A stretch of 33,164 nucleotides of DNA, from assembly GCA_003445035.1 (NCBI GenBank), contig DLVV01000239.1:1-33164 (forward strand). The letters run 5' to 3'. Made by a program: the position numbers and the translations under genes. The DNA comes from Planctomycetaceae bacterium (GTDB lineage: Bacteria > Planctomycetota > Planctomycetia > Planctomycetales > Planctomycetaceae). Every line of letters starts with the position of its first letter. Position 1 is the first letter of the stretch. Of the stretch, positions 15,670 through 23,028 are shown piece after piece. A model generated the notes under the pieces. That model made no database searches. It saw only the letters and a list, made by a program, of their open reading frames with translations, and was not told where the DNA came from.

Positions 15670-16530
15670 TTATTCCCGGCCCTGGGTGTCCAGGCCCATC
15701 TCCAGTCCCAGCCGCTGCAGGTACACCCGGCTGCCCTCCAGAAACTCCCACACGTCCCGGCTCGGAGCCACTTCGAACAACACCGGCCCGTCAAAACCCG
15801 CTCCATCGCCCATCGCACCCATGGCCTCGATCACCCCGGCCCAGTCGACCTCACCGTCGGCCACCGCAGGCCACGGCTGACCGTTCCGGCGTTGTTTGAC
15901 GTGGACCATCGATACGGTTTCGGGATCGAGTTCGGCTGTGACTTTCACCGGATCGGGATGCCCCGGAGCCATCAGCAGGTTGCAGGGATCAAAACAGATC
16001 TTCAACCACTGTCCGTCCTCGCCCGCATTGTCCCTGGCACGAGCAAAGACCTCGCTGAACCACTCCCAGTTCTCGCGAGCGTGCTCGATCGACAACATGC
16101 CGCCCACGTCGCGGACACGCTCGAACAACCGACCGACCGTCGCGGCCGCATCGGCGGTGTCGACACGCGAGTGGTCGGTGGTGAGATCGACCAGCCGCAG
16201 GTGGGGAGGACCACCGTGGGCCAACCTCCCGATCGACGTCCGTCCCGCCGAGAACACGACATCGTCGCCGGTGGTCGCGGGATCGAAGCAGGGGTAACCC
16301 AATGCCAGGTCCCAACACACACCCGGGCAGGACTCCGCCAGCGCTTCCAGGTTGTCCGGATCGGGAACCAGTTCGCCTGAACTCTCGCCGTCACCCAGGC
16401 AACCCTGACGGAGTTCGATCACCGAGAAGCCGCAGGCGGTGGCCCGGCCAATCAGCCCGGACAACGACTCACCCGCATCGAGTTGACTCTTGAAGCAGTT
16501 GCTGACGATTCCGGCCCGCATGCCCGCCAT
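15670..16530 (-). CDS. Sugar phosphate isomerase/epimerase-like TIM barrel
   Basis: 286 residues from the ATG at 16530 (an ATG three codons later, 16521, is an alternative; the frame also continues upstream into UvrD territory without support). The xylose-isomerase-like/AP-endonuclease-2 barrel is visible: MRAGIVSNCFKS, CGFSVIELRQG, HLRLVDLTTDHS, MLSIEHARENWEW (metal-binding Glu), KICFDPCNLLMAPGHP (Asp), VSMVHVKQRR (His) and VLFEVAPSRDVWEFL (Glu). These place acidic and His metal ligands at the usual strand ends. No signal peptide, so cytoplasmic. It is the promoter-proximal gene of the leftward six-gene run, 22 bases ahead of the M14/GH105 fusion, and would interconvert a ketose/aldose or epimerise a sugar released by the hydrolases; substrate unknown. 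Confidence 0.8.
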   Translation of the reverse strand: MAGMRAGIVSNCFKSQLDAGESLSGLIGRATACGFSVIELRQGCLGDGESSGELVPDPDNLEALAESCPGVCWDLALGYPCFDPATTGDDVVFSAGRTSIGRLAHGGPPHLRLVDLTTDHSRVDTADAAATVGRLFERVRDVGGMLSIEHARENWEWFSEVFARARDNAGEDGQWLKICFDPCNLLMAPGHPDPVKVTAELDPETVSMVHVKQRRNGQPWPAVADGEVDWAGVIEAMGAMGDGAGFDGPVLFEVAPSRDVWEFLEGSRVYLQRLGLEMGLDTQGRE

Positions 16531-16657
16531 GGTAACGCCCGGTCGGCACCGCGACCAATCCCCCGATGCAACGAGCCTTCCGCTGGCTGTCCGCTTGCGG
16601 CATGATGGTCCGGCCCATCGAGCAGCAGGAAACCGGCAGAAGAAGACCGGGTCGGGA

Positions 16658-18730
16658 ATGAACCAGAAGTCGACGTCGATCGAAACGGTGCTGGACGCGT
16701 TGAATCCGCCGCAACGGGAGGCCGCCTGCCACGGTCCCTCTCCGTTGCTGATCGTCGCCGGAGCCGGAACGGGCAAGACCACCACGCTGGCCCACCGCGT
16801 GGCCTGGTTGATCCACGAAGGGACCGACCCGTCGAGGATCCTGTTGCTGACATTCACCCGCCGGGCGTCGGCCGAAATGCTACGGCGGGTCGAAGCCATC
16901 CTGCGACAACTCGAGAGTGGCCCCGGCGGGACCGCCCAGGGATCCACACGGGTCTGGGGCGGCACGTTTCACTCGATCGCCACCCGGCTGCTGAGACGTT
17001 TCGGACGGATGATCGAACTGCCATCCGAGTTCTCGATACTCGACCGGGGCGACTCCGAAGACCTGATGGCCTCGTTGAGGAATGAACTGGGGCTGGGCGA
17101 GACGGGTCGACGGTTTCCCAAGAAGGGGACCTGTGCGGCCATCTACAGCCGGGTCGTTAACACGCAAACGAGCTTGCGAGAGGTTCTCGAAAACAGCTTC
17201 CCCTGGTGTGCCGAGGATCTCGACGGGCTGGGCGAACTGTTCGCCGCGTACGTGGATCGCAAGGAGATTCAACACTGCCTGGACTTCGACGACCTGCTGG
17301 TCTTCTGGGAAGCCCTGCTGGACGACCCCGGTGCCGGACCGGCGGTGCGAAAATTGTTCGACTGCGTGCTGGTCGACGAATACCAGGACACCAACCGGCT
17401 GCAAAGCCGCCTGCTGAAGGGACTCTGCCCCGACGGCGTGGGACTGACGGCCGTCGGAGACGACGCCCAGTCAATTTATTCATTCCGGGCCGCCACCATC
17501 CGCAACATCCTCGATTTCCCTGACGAGCATCCCGGCACCACCGTCGTGCCGCTCGAGCAGAACTACCGCAGCACCCAGCCGATTCTCGAGGCCACCAACC
17601 TCGTGATTGCCCAGGCCAGTCAGCGACACACCAAGACGCTGTGGTCGGACCGGACCACCGGCGAACGGCCGATGCTGGTCGACTGCACCGACGAGGACGA
17701 ACAGAGTGATTTCGTGGTTGAGGAGGTACTGGCCAGACGGGAAGAAGGGGTGCCGCTGAAGGACCAGGCTGTGCTCTTCCGTGCCTCGCACCACAGCCTG
17801 GCGCTGGAGGTCGAACTGGCCCAGAGAAACGTGCCGTTCCACAAGTACGGTGGGCTGAGATTCCTCGAGACGGCCCACATCAAGGATCTGCTGGCTTTCC
17901 TGAAACTCGTCGACAATCCCCGGGACGGTGTGGCCGCCACCCGGATGCTGCTGTTGCTGCCAGGGATCGGACCGGTTCGGGCCGGAAGGATGGTCGAGGC
18001 ACTCCTGGAAACCGGCGGCCAACTCTCGGCCTGGAACGACATCAAGCCGCCTCCGCCCTGCGCGGAGATCTGGCCGAGCCTGATGACGCTGCTGAAGCGG
18101 CTGGCCGGTGACGACCGAGCCGAACAGAACGTCTCGGCCGAACTGCACCAGGTCCGGCAGTTCTACACGCCGCTGCTCGAAACCCGGTACGACCACGCCG
18201 CCGCACGCCTCCGTGACCTCGAACAACTCGAGCAACTCGCCACCCGGTACAACGACCGCAGCCGATTCCTGGCCGAAATCACGCTCGACCCTCCCTCCTC
18301 CACCCAGGATTTCGCCGGCGAGCCGATTCTCGACGACGACTTCCTGGTTCTCTCGACGATCCATTCGGCCAAGGGGCTCGAATGGGACAGCGTGTTCGTG
18401 ATCCATGCCGCCGACGGCAACATCCCCTCCGACATGGCGACCGGGGACGCCGAGGAGATCGAGGAGGAGCGGCGGCTGCTGTACGTGGCCATGACCCGAG
18501 CGAAGAACCGGCTGTTTGTCTGCTACCCACAGAGGTATTACTTCCGGGGCCGTCGCCGCAGCGACGCTCACGGGTTCTCCCAACTCAGTCGCTTCCTCAC
18601 CGATGACGTGCTGGGGTGCTGCCAGCGACGGGCGGCACGGACGTTGGAGAGCGAGGGGGCCGACGACGACAGTTTCACAGCCGAGGTGACGGCCGCCGAG
18701 ATCCGGCGTAGAATCAAGGACCTCTGGTAG
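16658..18730 (+). CDS. uvrD: UvrD/PcrA/Rep-family DNA helicase
   Basis: 690 residues from the ATG at 16658; codons upstream in frame overlap the divergent isomerase gene and are unlikely to be translated. Superfamily 1A helicase motifs appear in order: Q-motif LNPPQREAA, Walker A GAGTGKTTTL (35-44), Ia LTFTRRASAEM, II VDEYQDTN (about 237-244), III GDDAQSIYSFRAA, IV LEQNYRSTQ, V TIHSAKGLEWDSVFV and VI YVAMTRAKNRLFV. A functional 3'-5' ATP-dependent helicase is expected, acting in excision repair or replication restart. It is a little shorter than E. coli UvrD (720), mainly because the C-terminal tail is short. Divergent from the sugar operon with a 127-base gap. The gene symbol denotes the family; PcrA/Rep paralogues cannot be separated by eye. 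Confidence 0.9.
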   Translation: MNQKSTSIETVLDALNPPQREAACHGPSPLLIVAGAGTGKTTTLAHRVAWLIHEGTDPSRILLLTFTRRASAEMLRRVEAILRQLESGPGGTAQGSTRVWGGTFHSIATRLLRRFGRMIELPSEFSILDRGDSEDLMASLRNELGLGETGRRFPKKGTCAAIYSRVVNTQTSLREVLENSFPWCAEDLDGLGELFAAYVDRKEIQHCLDFDDLLVFWEALLDDPGAGPAVRKLFDCVLVDEYQDTNRLQSRLLKGLCPDGVGLTAVGDDAQSIYSFRAATIRNILDFPDEHPGTTVVPLEQNYRSTQPILEATNLVIAQASQRHTKTLWSDRTTGERPMLVDCTDEDEQSDFVVEEVLARREEGVPLKDQAVLFRASHHSLALEVELAQRNVPFHKYGGLRFLETAHIKDLLAFLKLVDNPRDGVAATRMLLLLPGIGPVRAGRMVEALLETGGQLSAWNDIKPPPPCAEIWPSLMTLLKRLAGDDRAEQNVSAELHQVRQFYTPLLETRYDHAAARLRDLEQLEQLATRYNDRSRFLAEITLDPPSSTQDFAGEPILDDDFLVLSTIHSAKGLEWDSVFVIHAADGNIPSDMATGDAEEIEEERRLLYVAMTRAKNRLFVCYPQRYYFRGRRRSDAHGFSQLSRFLTDDVLGCCQRRAARTLESEGADDDSFTAEVTAAEIRRRIKDLW

Positions 18731-18760
18731 CCCGCTCGCCTGTTCCCATCACACGTCGCC

Positions 18761-19981
18761 GTGATCACCAGTTTCTTCCATTCCCCACTGGCCCGCAGTT
18801 GTCGATCCCTATTGGCGATGGGCCTGCTGGTGGCGCTGCTGGGAGGCCCGAGACTCGAGGCCGCCGGTGTCGCGACACACCGCTCCAAGAACTTCCTCCT
18901 GCACACCGACGACGATCCTGACCGCGCCAAGAAACTGCTCGAACAACTCGAACGCATGCTCGGAATCGTCTCGGCGTACTGGCGTCGGCCCAATCGTCAC
19001 GTGATCGAGTGCTGCGTGGTCAAGGACCTGGAGAACTGGCCCGGTGGGAGACTTCCCCCGCTGGCGCTGAAGAAAATCCGCTCCGGCAGCGGCGTGACGA
19101 TCACTGTCAAGCGAATGCAGGGCAACGCGTTCGTCGCCAAGAGCGTCGTGTACGCGGTGGCCAACACCGCGACCACCCAGCACGAAGCCGTTCACGCCTA
19201 CTGCCACCAGATGTTCGGATCATCAGGGCCGGTCTGGTACAGCGAGGGGATGGCCGAGATGGGACGGTACTGGGCCAACAAGGGCGACCGCAGCGTGCGG
19301 GCCGACCGCGGCCCCATCCGTTACCTGAGGTCGCTCAAGCCCCCGCCCCTGAAAACCCTGACCCGCGGCGGAGAAACCTCCGACGGGTGGCAACAATACG
19401 CACAGCGCTGGGCACTGTGTCACCTGCTGGCCAACAACCCGAATTATGGACAGAGGTTCCGCACGCTGGGTTTTTCGCTGCTCGGGCAGCGTCCCGGGGC
19501 CAGCTACCTGTCATTCTTCGGGACGATGAACCGCGAGATCGAGTTCGAGTACAAGGTCTTCCTGAGAAATCTCGAAAACGGGTACCGCGTCGACCTGTGC
19601 CGCTGGGACTGGAAGTCGCGGTTCCGGCGACATCGAGAGGGACGGGCGGTGAAGGTGATCATCGAAGCCGGACGCGGCTGGCAGGCCAGCCGGATCGCCG
19701 TCCAGGCCGACCGGACCTACAACGTGACCGCCACCGGCCAATGGCAGACGGCCAAAGACGCCGAGCCGGTCGATGCGGACGGAGATGACCGGGGGATCGG
19801 ACGGTTGCAGGCGGTCATCTGGAGCGACTACCAGTTGACCCGGGCTGTCGAGGTCGGTGCGAAGGCCACAATCAAACCGGCCCGGGACGGCAAGCTGTTC
19901 TTTCGCTGTAGCGACGGCTGGGGCCGGTTGCACGACAACACCGGCCGCATCACCGCCAGCGTGAAACTCGAGCCCAGGTAA
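18761..19981 (+). CDS. Secreted HExxH metallopeptidase-like protein with C-terminal beta-sandwich
   Basis: 406 residues from the GTG at 18761; this start gives a positively charged n-region before the hydrophobic segment [13 protein letters not shown] and cleavage near LEAAG, whereas the ATG at 18818 would leave no n-region. The core has H141-E-A-V-H145 followed by [10 protein letters not shown] with Glu162/Glu166, the arrangement of gluzincin zinc peptidases and of the DUF1570-type proteins common in planctomycetes. All ligands are present, so activity is possible. Residues about 295-406 ([30 protein letters not shown] ... [19 protein letters not shown]) look like a separate small beta-sandwich resembling the PA-IL/LecA-type lectin fold, perhaps for carbohydrate binding. 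It follows uvrD by 30 bases without functional link. Confidence 0.75.
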   Translation: MITSFFHSPLARSCRSLLAMGLLVALLGGPRLEAAGVATHRSKNFLLHTDDDPDRAKKLLEQLERMLGIVSAYWRRPNRHVIECCVVKDLENWPGGRLPPLALKKIRSGSGVTITVKRMQGNAFVAKSVVYAVANTATTQHEAVHAYCHQMFGSSGPVWYSEGMAEMGRYWANKGDRSVRADRGPIRYLRSLKPPPLKTLTRGGETSDGWQQYAQRWALCHLLANNPNYGQRFRTLGFSLLGQRPGASYLSFFGTMNREIEFEYKVFLRNLENGYRVDLCRWDWKSRFRRHREGRAVKVIIEAGRGWQASRIAVQADRTYNVTATGQWQTAKDAEPVDADGDDRGIGRLQAVIWSDYQLTRAVEVGAKATIKPARDGKLFFRCSDGWGRLHDNTGRITASVKLEPR

Positions 19982-20120
19982 GACAACCGGTCCCGGCCGC
20001 ACTCCGCGTGACCGTCGCCGCAGCAGGCCCCAGGTTCGGCTGGTGAGTTATTTTCCGGTTTTTTCTTTCATTCCGGTTTTTCCATTTGCCAACCCAATCC
20101 CATCTCACTACAGTCCTCTT

Positions 20121-20138
20121 TGTGGGTTTTGTGCCCAT
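20121..20138. promoter_or_regulatory. MraZ-box-like element, copy 1
   Basis: TGTGGGTTTTGTGCCCAT. It contains TGGG and its inverse CCCA spaced by seven bases and differs from copy 2 by a single base. Known MraZ proteins bind short TGGG-containing repeats upstream of their own gene, so this is a candidate operator for the MraZ-like protein encoded at 20271. Confidence 0.5.
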
Positions 20139-20156
20139 GGTTCTTTGACAACTGAG

Positions 20157-20185
20157 TTGCATGTGGGTTTTCTGCCCATTATGCT
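20157..20185 (+). promoter_or_regulatory. Candidate promoter of the MraZ-like gene
   Basis: TTGCAT (20157-20162), 17-base spacer, TATGCT (20180-20185). Each hexamer is a moderate match. An alternative -35, the perfect TTGACA at 20145-20150, lies 29 bases from the same -10 and is too far to pair with it. Confidence 0.4.
20162..20179. promoter_or_regulatory. MraZ-box-like element, copy 2 (inside promoter spacer)
   Basis: TGTGGGTTTTCTGCCCAT, 17 of 18 bases identical to copy 1 and 41 bases away from it, close to four helical turns. It occupies nearly the entire spacer of the candidate promoter at 20157-20185, where a bound protein would block RNA polymerase. Confidence 0.5.
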
Positions 20186-20202
20186 GGATGCGACCTGCGG
20201 AA

Positions 20203-20233
20203 CGGGTCGGCGGCAAGGACACCGTCCGGCCCG
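20203..20233 (+). other. Leader hairpin upstream of the MraZ-like gene
   Basis: CGGGTCGG-CGG (20203-20213) can pair with CCG-t-CCGGCCCG (20222-20233): eleven base pairs with one G-U and one bulged U around an eight-base loop. It lies between the candidate transcription start and the ATG. No U-tract follows, so it is not a classical terminator. Confidence 0.35.
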
Positions 20234-20270
20234 ACTGTACTCCGCACCATCCCACCCCAGCCACTGGCCG

Positions 20271-20753
20271 ATGCCTCCCCAGACCTTCATCACCGGCGAA
20301 ATGCGACGGACCGTCGACGAACGGTTCCGCGTGTCATTGCCGGCGGAGATGGCCGAGGCGGTCACGGATGACAACGGCCAGACAATCATCTCGAAGGAAC
20401 GATTTGGTTGTGTAAGCCTCTGGCGGGCTGCCGACTGGCAGCAACGGATTGACGCCGGTGTGGCACTGATCCACCAGAAGATCGAGGCGGGACGGATGGA
20501 GAATCGTTACGGGGAAGTGCAGCGGCTTGGACGCCTGCTGTCGACCCGGCACCAGACGGTCCGATTGGCGAACCGATCGAGACTGCTGGTACCCGACGAA
20601 TTCCGGTCGTTTCTCGGAATCGGTCCCAACCAGGACGTGATGCTGGTCGGGGCGGTGATCTGCGTGGAGATCTGGAATGTCGACGCGTGGATCGAAACTC
20701 TGCGAGAGGACATGCCCGAGTTCGGGCCCCTGTTCCTGCAGTTGACCGAGTGA
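20271..20753 (+). CDS. MraZ-like (AbrB-fold) DNA-binding protein
   Basis: 160 residues from the ATG at 20271. The N-terminal half starts [22 protein letters not shown], the AbrB/SpoVT swapped-hairpin element in its MraZ version (hydrophobic-xG-x-R-R-x-D-x-R-hydrophobic-P). A second half-repeat reads [30 protein letters not shown] followed by [20 protein letters not shown], matching the MraZ second domain including the W at its end. MraZ proteins form rings that bind TGGG-type repeats and repress or modulate their own operon. Here no mraW/rsmH, ftsL, ftsI or mur gene follows; the next gene is 400 bases away with its own promoter, so the gene stands alone, as I would expect where the division-cluster order is lost. 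Two 18-bp candidate boxes lie upstream. No strong Shine-Dalgarno. Confidence 0.8.
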   Translation: MPPQTFITGEMRRTVDERFRVSLPAEMAEAVTDDNGQTIISKERFGCVSLWRAADWQQRIDAGVALIHQKIEAGRMENRYGEVQRLGRLLSTRHQTVRLANRSRLLVPDEFRSFLGIGPNQDVMLVGAVICVEIWNVDAWIETLREDMPEFGPLFLQLTE

Positions 20754-20803
20754 TGACCGGCCCGAGGTTTCGTCTCCGCTCTCGAATCGGCAGAAGATCT
20801 ACC

Positions 20804-20817
20804 CCGGGCATGCCCGG
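20804..20817. repeat. Perfect 14-bp palindrome
   Basis: CCGGGCATGCCCGG, symmetric without a loop. With ten of its bases repeated at 20923-20932 it could be a dimeric regulator site, but in a GC-rich genome chance occurrence is possible. No T-run follows, so it is not a terminator. Confidence 0.4.
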
Positions 20818-21053
20818 TCACGGACGTGGAAAGAGGTCGTCGTTCACTCAATCAGTCAGCAGGTGAACAAACCAGGGACGGTCCTCAGGCACGGATGCCG
20901 CTTCTTCTTTTCTCACCGACGACCGGGCATGCTTTCTATTTGGGTACCCGGCACGACGGATTAGGCAAACCTCAACGATCACGCCGAAATTGGCACTTTC
21001 ACCGCCTCGATTGCCTGTGTGGGCACGGCTTCGGCTTCTCGTCAAGTTCCTAA

Positions 21054-21083
21054 TTGACCATCTGAAAACAGAGGGCCTATACT
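21054..21083 (+). promoter_or_regulatory. Sigma70-type promoter for the coiled-coil cluster
   Basis: TTGACC (21054-21059) and TATACT (21078-21083) separated by 18 bases, both five-of-six matches. It is the best consensus promoter seen in the window and lies 74 bases ahead of the ATG at 21157. Confidence 0.65.
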
Positions 21084-21156
21084 TCTGGTATCGTCTGGAC
21101 CAGCAGACGCGTTCTGCGAAAAATGTGCTGGACAGCCTGATGAGCGGATACGCCTC

Positions 21157-21894
21157 ATGACGACAATCAGCAAAATCCTCTGTGTCTTCGTCCTCACTGT
21201 CAGCCTCGGCTTCCTCGGTGTCGCCGCAGTGACATCCGTTGGAGGCGCCAACTGGCAGGTCGAACGCGATGAGGTCACCGGAGACTACTCGTTCGAGTCA
21301 ACCACCAGTGAAGCCACCGGCACCACGTACAGCGTGAAAGCGCGTCGAGGCGATCGGCAGTTGGCCCAGGGCGTCAAGAGCCTCGCCGCCGCGGTCATCT
21401 CCGCTCGCAAGGACATGGTCACCCATCAAAACGCCCGCATCGCCAAGCTCCAGGAAGAGACACAGGTCGCCGAAACCGAAATGGCGTCCTGGCAGAGTAC
21501 GGTTTCGGTCGACGAAGCGGCGATGACCGCCCGGTGCGATGAACTCGCACAGGAACTGTTAACGCTCAACCAGCAGATTGACGGAGTTTCGAAAAAGAAC
21601 ATTGCCAAGGTCGAAAAGACCCAAGGAACTCTGCGAAAGAACGAAGCACGTCGAGAGGAGGTCTACCGGCTGCTGGCCCAGTTCGACGAAATCGAGACCG
21701 ACCTCTTCCAGATCAACGAACAACAGAAGCGGCTCCGCGACCTGCTGACCCGCAAACGTGGCATCGTCAACCGACTCAAGAGGCGACAGGTGCAACTGGT
21801 TCGATCCGGAGCCCGCGGCCAGTACGAGGCCGATCCGAACTCCCCTCCAGCGGCCAAGACAGCACCGCAGTCCACGAAGAAGACCAAGCTCTAA
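21157..21894 (+). CDS. Membrane-anchored coiled-coil protein of unknown function
   Basis: 245 residues. Residues 5-27 (SKILCVFVLTVSLGFLGVAAVTS) form a single hydrophobic segment serving as signal anchor; there is no cleavage-like AxA. The rest is periplasm-facing if N-in: a short beta-like part (NWQVERDEVTGDYSFEST) and then a long region (about 75-225) with heptad spacing of Leu/Ala/Val between Glu, Lys, Gln and Arg (ARIAKLQEETQVAETEMASW; LAQELLTLNQQIDGV; QINEQQKRLRDLLTRK), a strong coiled-coil. The C-terminus is a Pro/Lys-rich tail. I recognise no family. It lies 62 bases ahead of a second protein of the same architecture and under a good promoter, so the two probably work together, perhaps as an envelope filament or scaffold. 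Confidence 0.75.
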   Translation: MTTISKILCVFVLTVSLGFLGVAAVTSVGGANWQVERDEVTGDYSFESTTSEATGTTYSVKARRGDRQLAQGVKSLAAAVISARKDMVTHQNARIAKLQEETQVAETEMASWQSTVSVDEAAMTARCDELAQELLTLNQQIDGVSKKNIAKVEKTQGTLRKNEARREEVYRLLAQFDEIETDLFQINEQQKRLRDLLTRKRGIVNRLKRRQVQLVRSGARGQYEADPNSPPAAKTAPQSTKKTKL

Positions 21895-21956
21895 GCTCCC
21901 CTCAAGACACACGAACCTGACCCAACCCCGCCACCTGTGGCGGGCGGAGAGAGATC

Positions 21957-22823
21957 ATGACCTTCATTGGCAAGATGCTCGTCGTCGTGCAACTCGTCCT
22001 GAGTCTCCTGTTCATGGCGTTTGCCGGAGCGGTGTTCACCGTCGAGCAGAACTGGAAGCAACAGTTCACCGACAAGGACCAGGACCTGAAGACCGAACAG
22101 GACTTCCACAAGTCGACTAATAACAAGTTCAACGAATACAAGAACGTCAAGTCGGCCAAGGTCGCCGAACTCGACACGCTTTCGAAGAAGCGGTTGTCGG
22201 ATTTCACCCGCGAAAAGAACCGCGCCGACAACCTGCAGCAGCAGCTCAACAACCTCAAGACCGCCCACGACACGCAACGGACCGTCGCCCAGTTGGAAGG
22301 TGACGAGGCCAAGTTCCGTCGCGACGAATCCATCGAACAGCGGCAGGTCAACAAGGCGTTGCACGAGAACCTGGTCGATTCGGTTCGAACCAACCGGGGC
22401 CTGGAGGACATCGTCTTTGACCTGAGACTGCAACTGGGTGACAGGCAACAGCGTCACCTGGTGGTTCTCGATGAACTGAAAACCGCTCGCCTGCAGGCCC
22501 GCCGCAAGGGTGGCGGGCTGGGCGCACTGCCCAGCGAAGACATCCAGCCACCCCCGCCACTCAATGGCAAAGTGGTCTCGTCCCGCTACGGCATCGGCAA
22601 CCGCATTCTTTATGTCGAGGTCTCGGTTGGCGGCGACGACGGTATCAAGGAAGGCCAGTTGCTGACCATCTTCCGATCCGGCGACGGAGTGGCCCAGAAG
22701 ACGAAGTATCTCGGGCAGGTCCGCATTATCCATGTCTTCCCCGACAAGGCCGTCGGCACTGTTCGGGAAAAGGCCAAGAACGGCGTGATTTCGAAGGGCG
22801 ACAATGTCACCTCAAAACTCTAG
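21957..22823 (+). CDS. Membrane-anchored coiled-coil protein with C-terminal beta domain
   Basis: 288 residues, ATG preceded by GGAGAGAGA. N-terminal anchor at about 5-30 (GKMLVVVQLVLSLLFMAFAGAVF), then a coiled-coil from about 35 to 190 (KDQDLKTEQDFHKSTNNKF; REKNRADNLQQQLNNLKTAH). A Pro-rich hinge (SEDIQPPPPLNGKV) leads to a compact beta domain of about 85 residues (ILYVEVSVGGDDGIKEGQLLTIFRSGDG ... YLGQVRIIHVFPDKAVGTV) in which the GxxxGxxL pattern resembles the small barrels seen in FlgT-C- or MreC-like envelope proteins. That likeness is weak. Same orientation and layout as the previous gene. Its last 20 bases overlap the start of the 45-residue membrane protein gene, so translation is probably coupled. 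Confidence 0.75.
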   Translation: MTFIGKMLVVVQLVLSLLFMAFAGAVFTVEQNWKQQFTDKDQDLKTEQDFHKSTNNKFNEYKNVKSAKVAELDTLSKKRLSDFTREKNRADNLQQQLNNLKTAHDTQRTVAQLEGDEAKFRRDESIEQRQVNKALHENLVDSVRTNRGLEDIVFDLRLQLGDRQQRHLVVLDELKTARLQARRKGGGLGALPSEDIQPPPPLNGKVVSSRYGIGNRILYVEVSVGGDDGIKEGQLLTIFRSGDGVAQKTKYLGQVRIIHVFPDKAVGTVREKAKNGVISKGDNVTSKL

Positions 22824-22941
22824 CAAGCCCAGCCCTGACGTTTTCGTCAGCCTGTTGTTCGTCTCGGTCGCCTCGCTGATCGCCGGGATCAGCCTCCTGG
22901 CACTGGAACTGAGAAACTACGGGTGGGAGCTGGCTCCGTAA
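22804..22941 (+). CDS. 45-residue single-span membrane microprotein
   Basis: ATG at 22804 to TAA at 22939-22941. The peptide has a polar Ser/Pro/Asn-rich head (MSPQNSSKPSPD), one hydrophobic span of about 23 residues (VFVSLLFVSVASLIAGISLLALEL) and a short tail RNYGWELAP. AGGG lies five bases ahead of the ATG. The start is inside the last seven codons of the upstream coiled-coil gene in another frame, an arrangement favouring coupled translation, and the hydrophobic/polar pattern with an in-place stop is hard to explain by chance. Function unknown; a small subunit or anchor for the two coiled-coil proteins is a reasonable guess. Confidence 0.7.
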   Translation: MSPQNSSKPSPDVFVSLLFVSVASLIAGISLLALELRNYGWELAP

Positions 22942-23028
22942 CCGGGTTCGCGGCCACCACGGCCGGCTCGCCAACGGCATCCCGCATCGATACGATGTGG
23001 CCTCCGACATTCTTTCGGAGACCATCCG

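Larger units (their letters stand above)
19982..20270. other. 289-base intergenic region ahead of the MraZ-like gene
   Basis: Locally AT-richer than its surroundings, with two TTCCGGTTTTT-like runs near 20051-20085, two copies of an 18-bp element, a candidate promoter and a leader hairpin (each listed separately). A reading frame continuing upstream of 20271 to 20043 is not family-like and is taken as untranslated. Confidence 0.55.
20754..21156. other. 403-base intergenic region
   Basis: No convincing gene. It holds a perfect 14-bp palindrome CCGGGCATGCCCGG at 20804-20817, a second copy of its first ten bases (CCGGGCATGC) at 20923-20932, and the promoter of the following gene at 21054-21083. 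Short frames here (for example 20826-21053) have no family-like features or ribosome sites. Confidence 0.5.

Noticed and set aside
14649..15899. 416-codon plus-strand frame opposite the M14/GH105 gene
   Set aside because: Composition typical of antisense translation; the minus-strand gene has signal peptide, ribosome site and domain motifs.
16521..16965. N-terminal extension of the sugar-isomerase-like protein up to 16965
   Set aside because: The added 145 residues run antisense through the Walker A region of uvrD and are not barrel-like; family homology begins at the ATG near 16530.
17480..18583. 367-codon minus-strand frame opposite uvrD
   Set aside because: Covers helicase motifs III-VI of the real gene on the other strand; no own motifs.
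20145..20185. TTGACA (20145) paired with TATGCT (20180) as promoter
   Set aside because: The 29-base spacer is far too long for sigma70; the TTGCAT at 20157 gives 17 bases instead.
20043..20270. 76-residue N-terminal extension of the MraZ-like protein
   Set aside because: It reads through the promoter, both 18-bp boxes and the leader hairpin, and MraZ homology begins only at about residue 80 of the extended frame.
20804..20830. Intrinsic terminator after the MraZ-like gene
   Set aside because: The palindrome has no loop and no following T-run.
20826..21053. 75-codon frame between the MraZ-like and coiled-coil genes
   Set aside because: No ribosome site, no hydrophobic or domain pattern, and Ser/Arg/His-rich composition.
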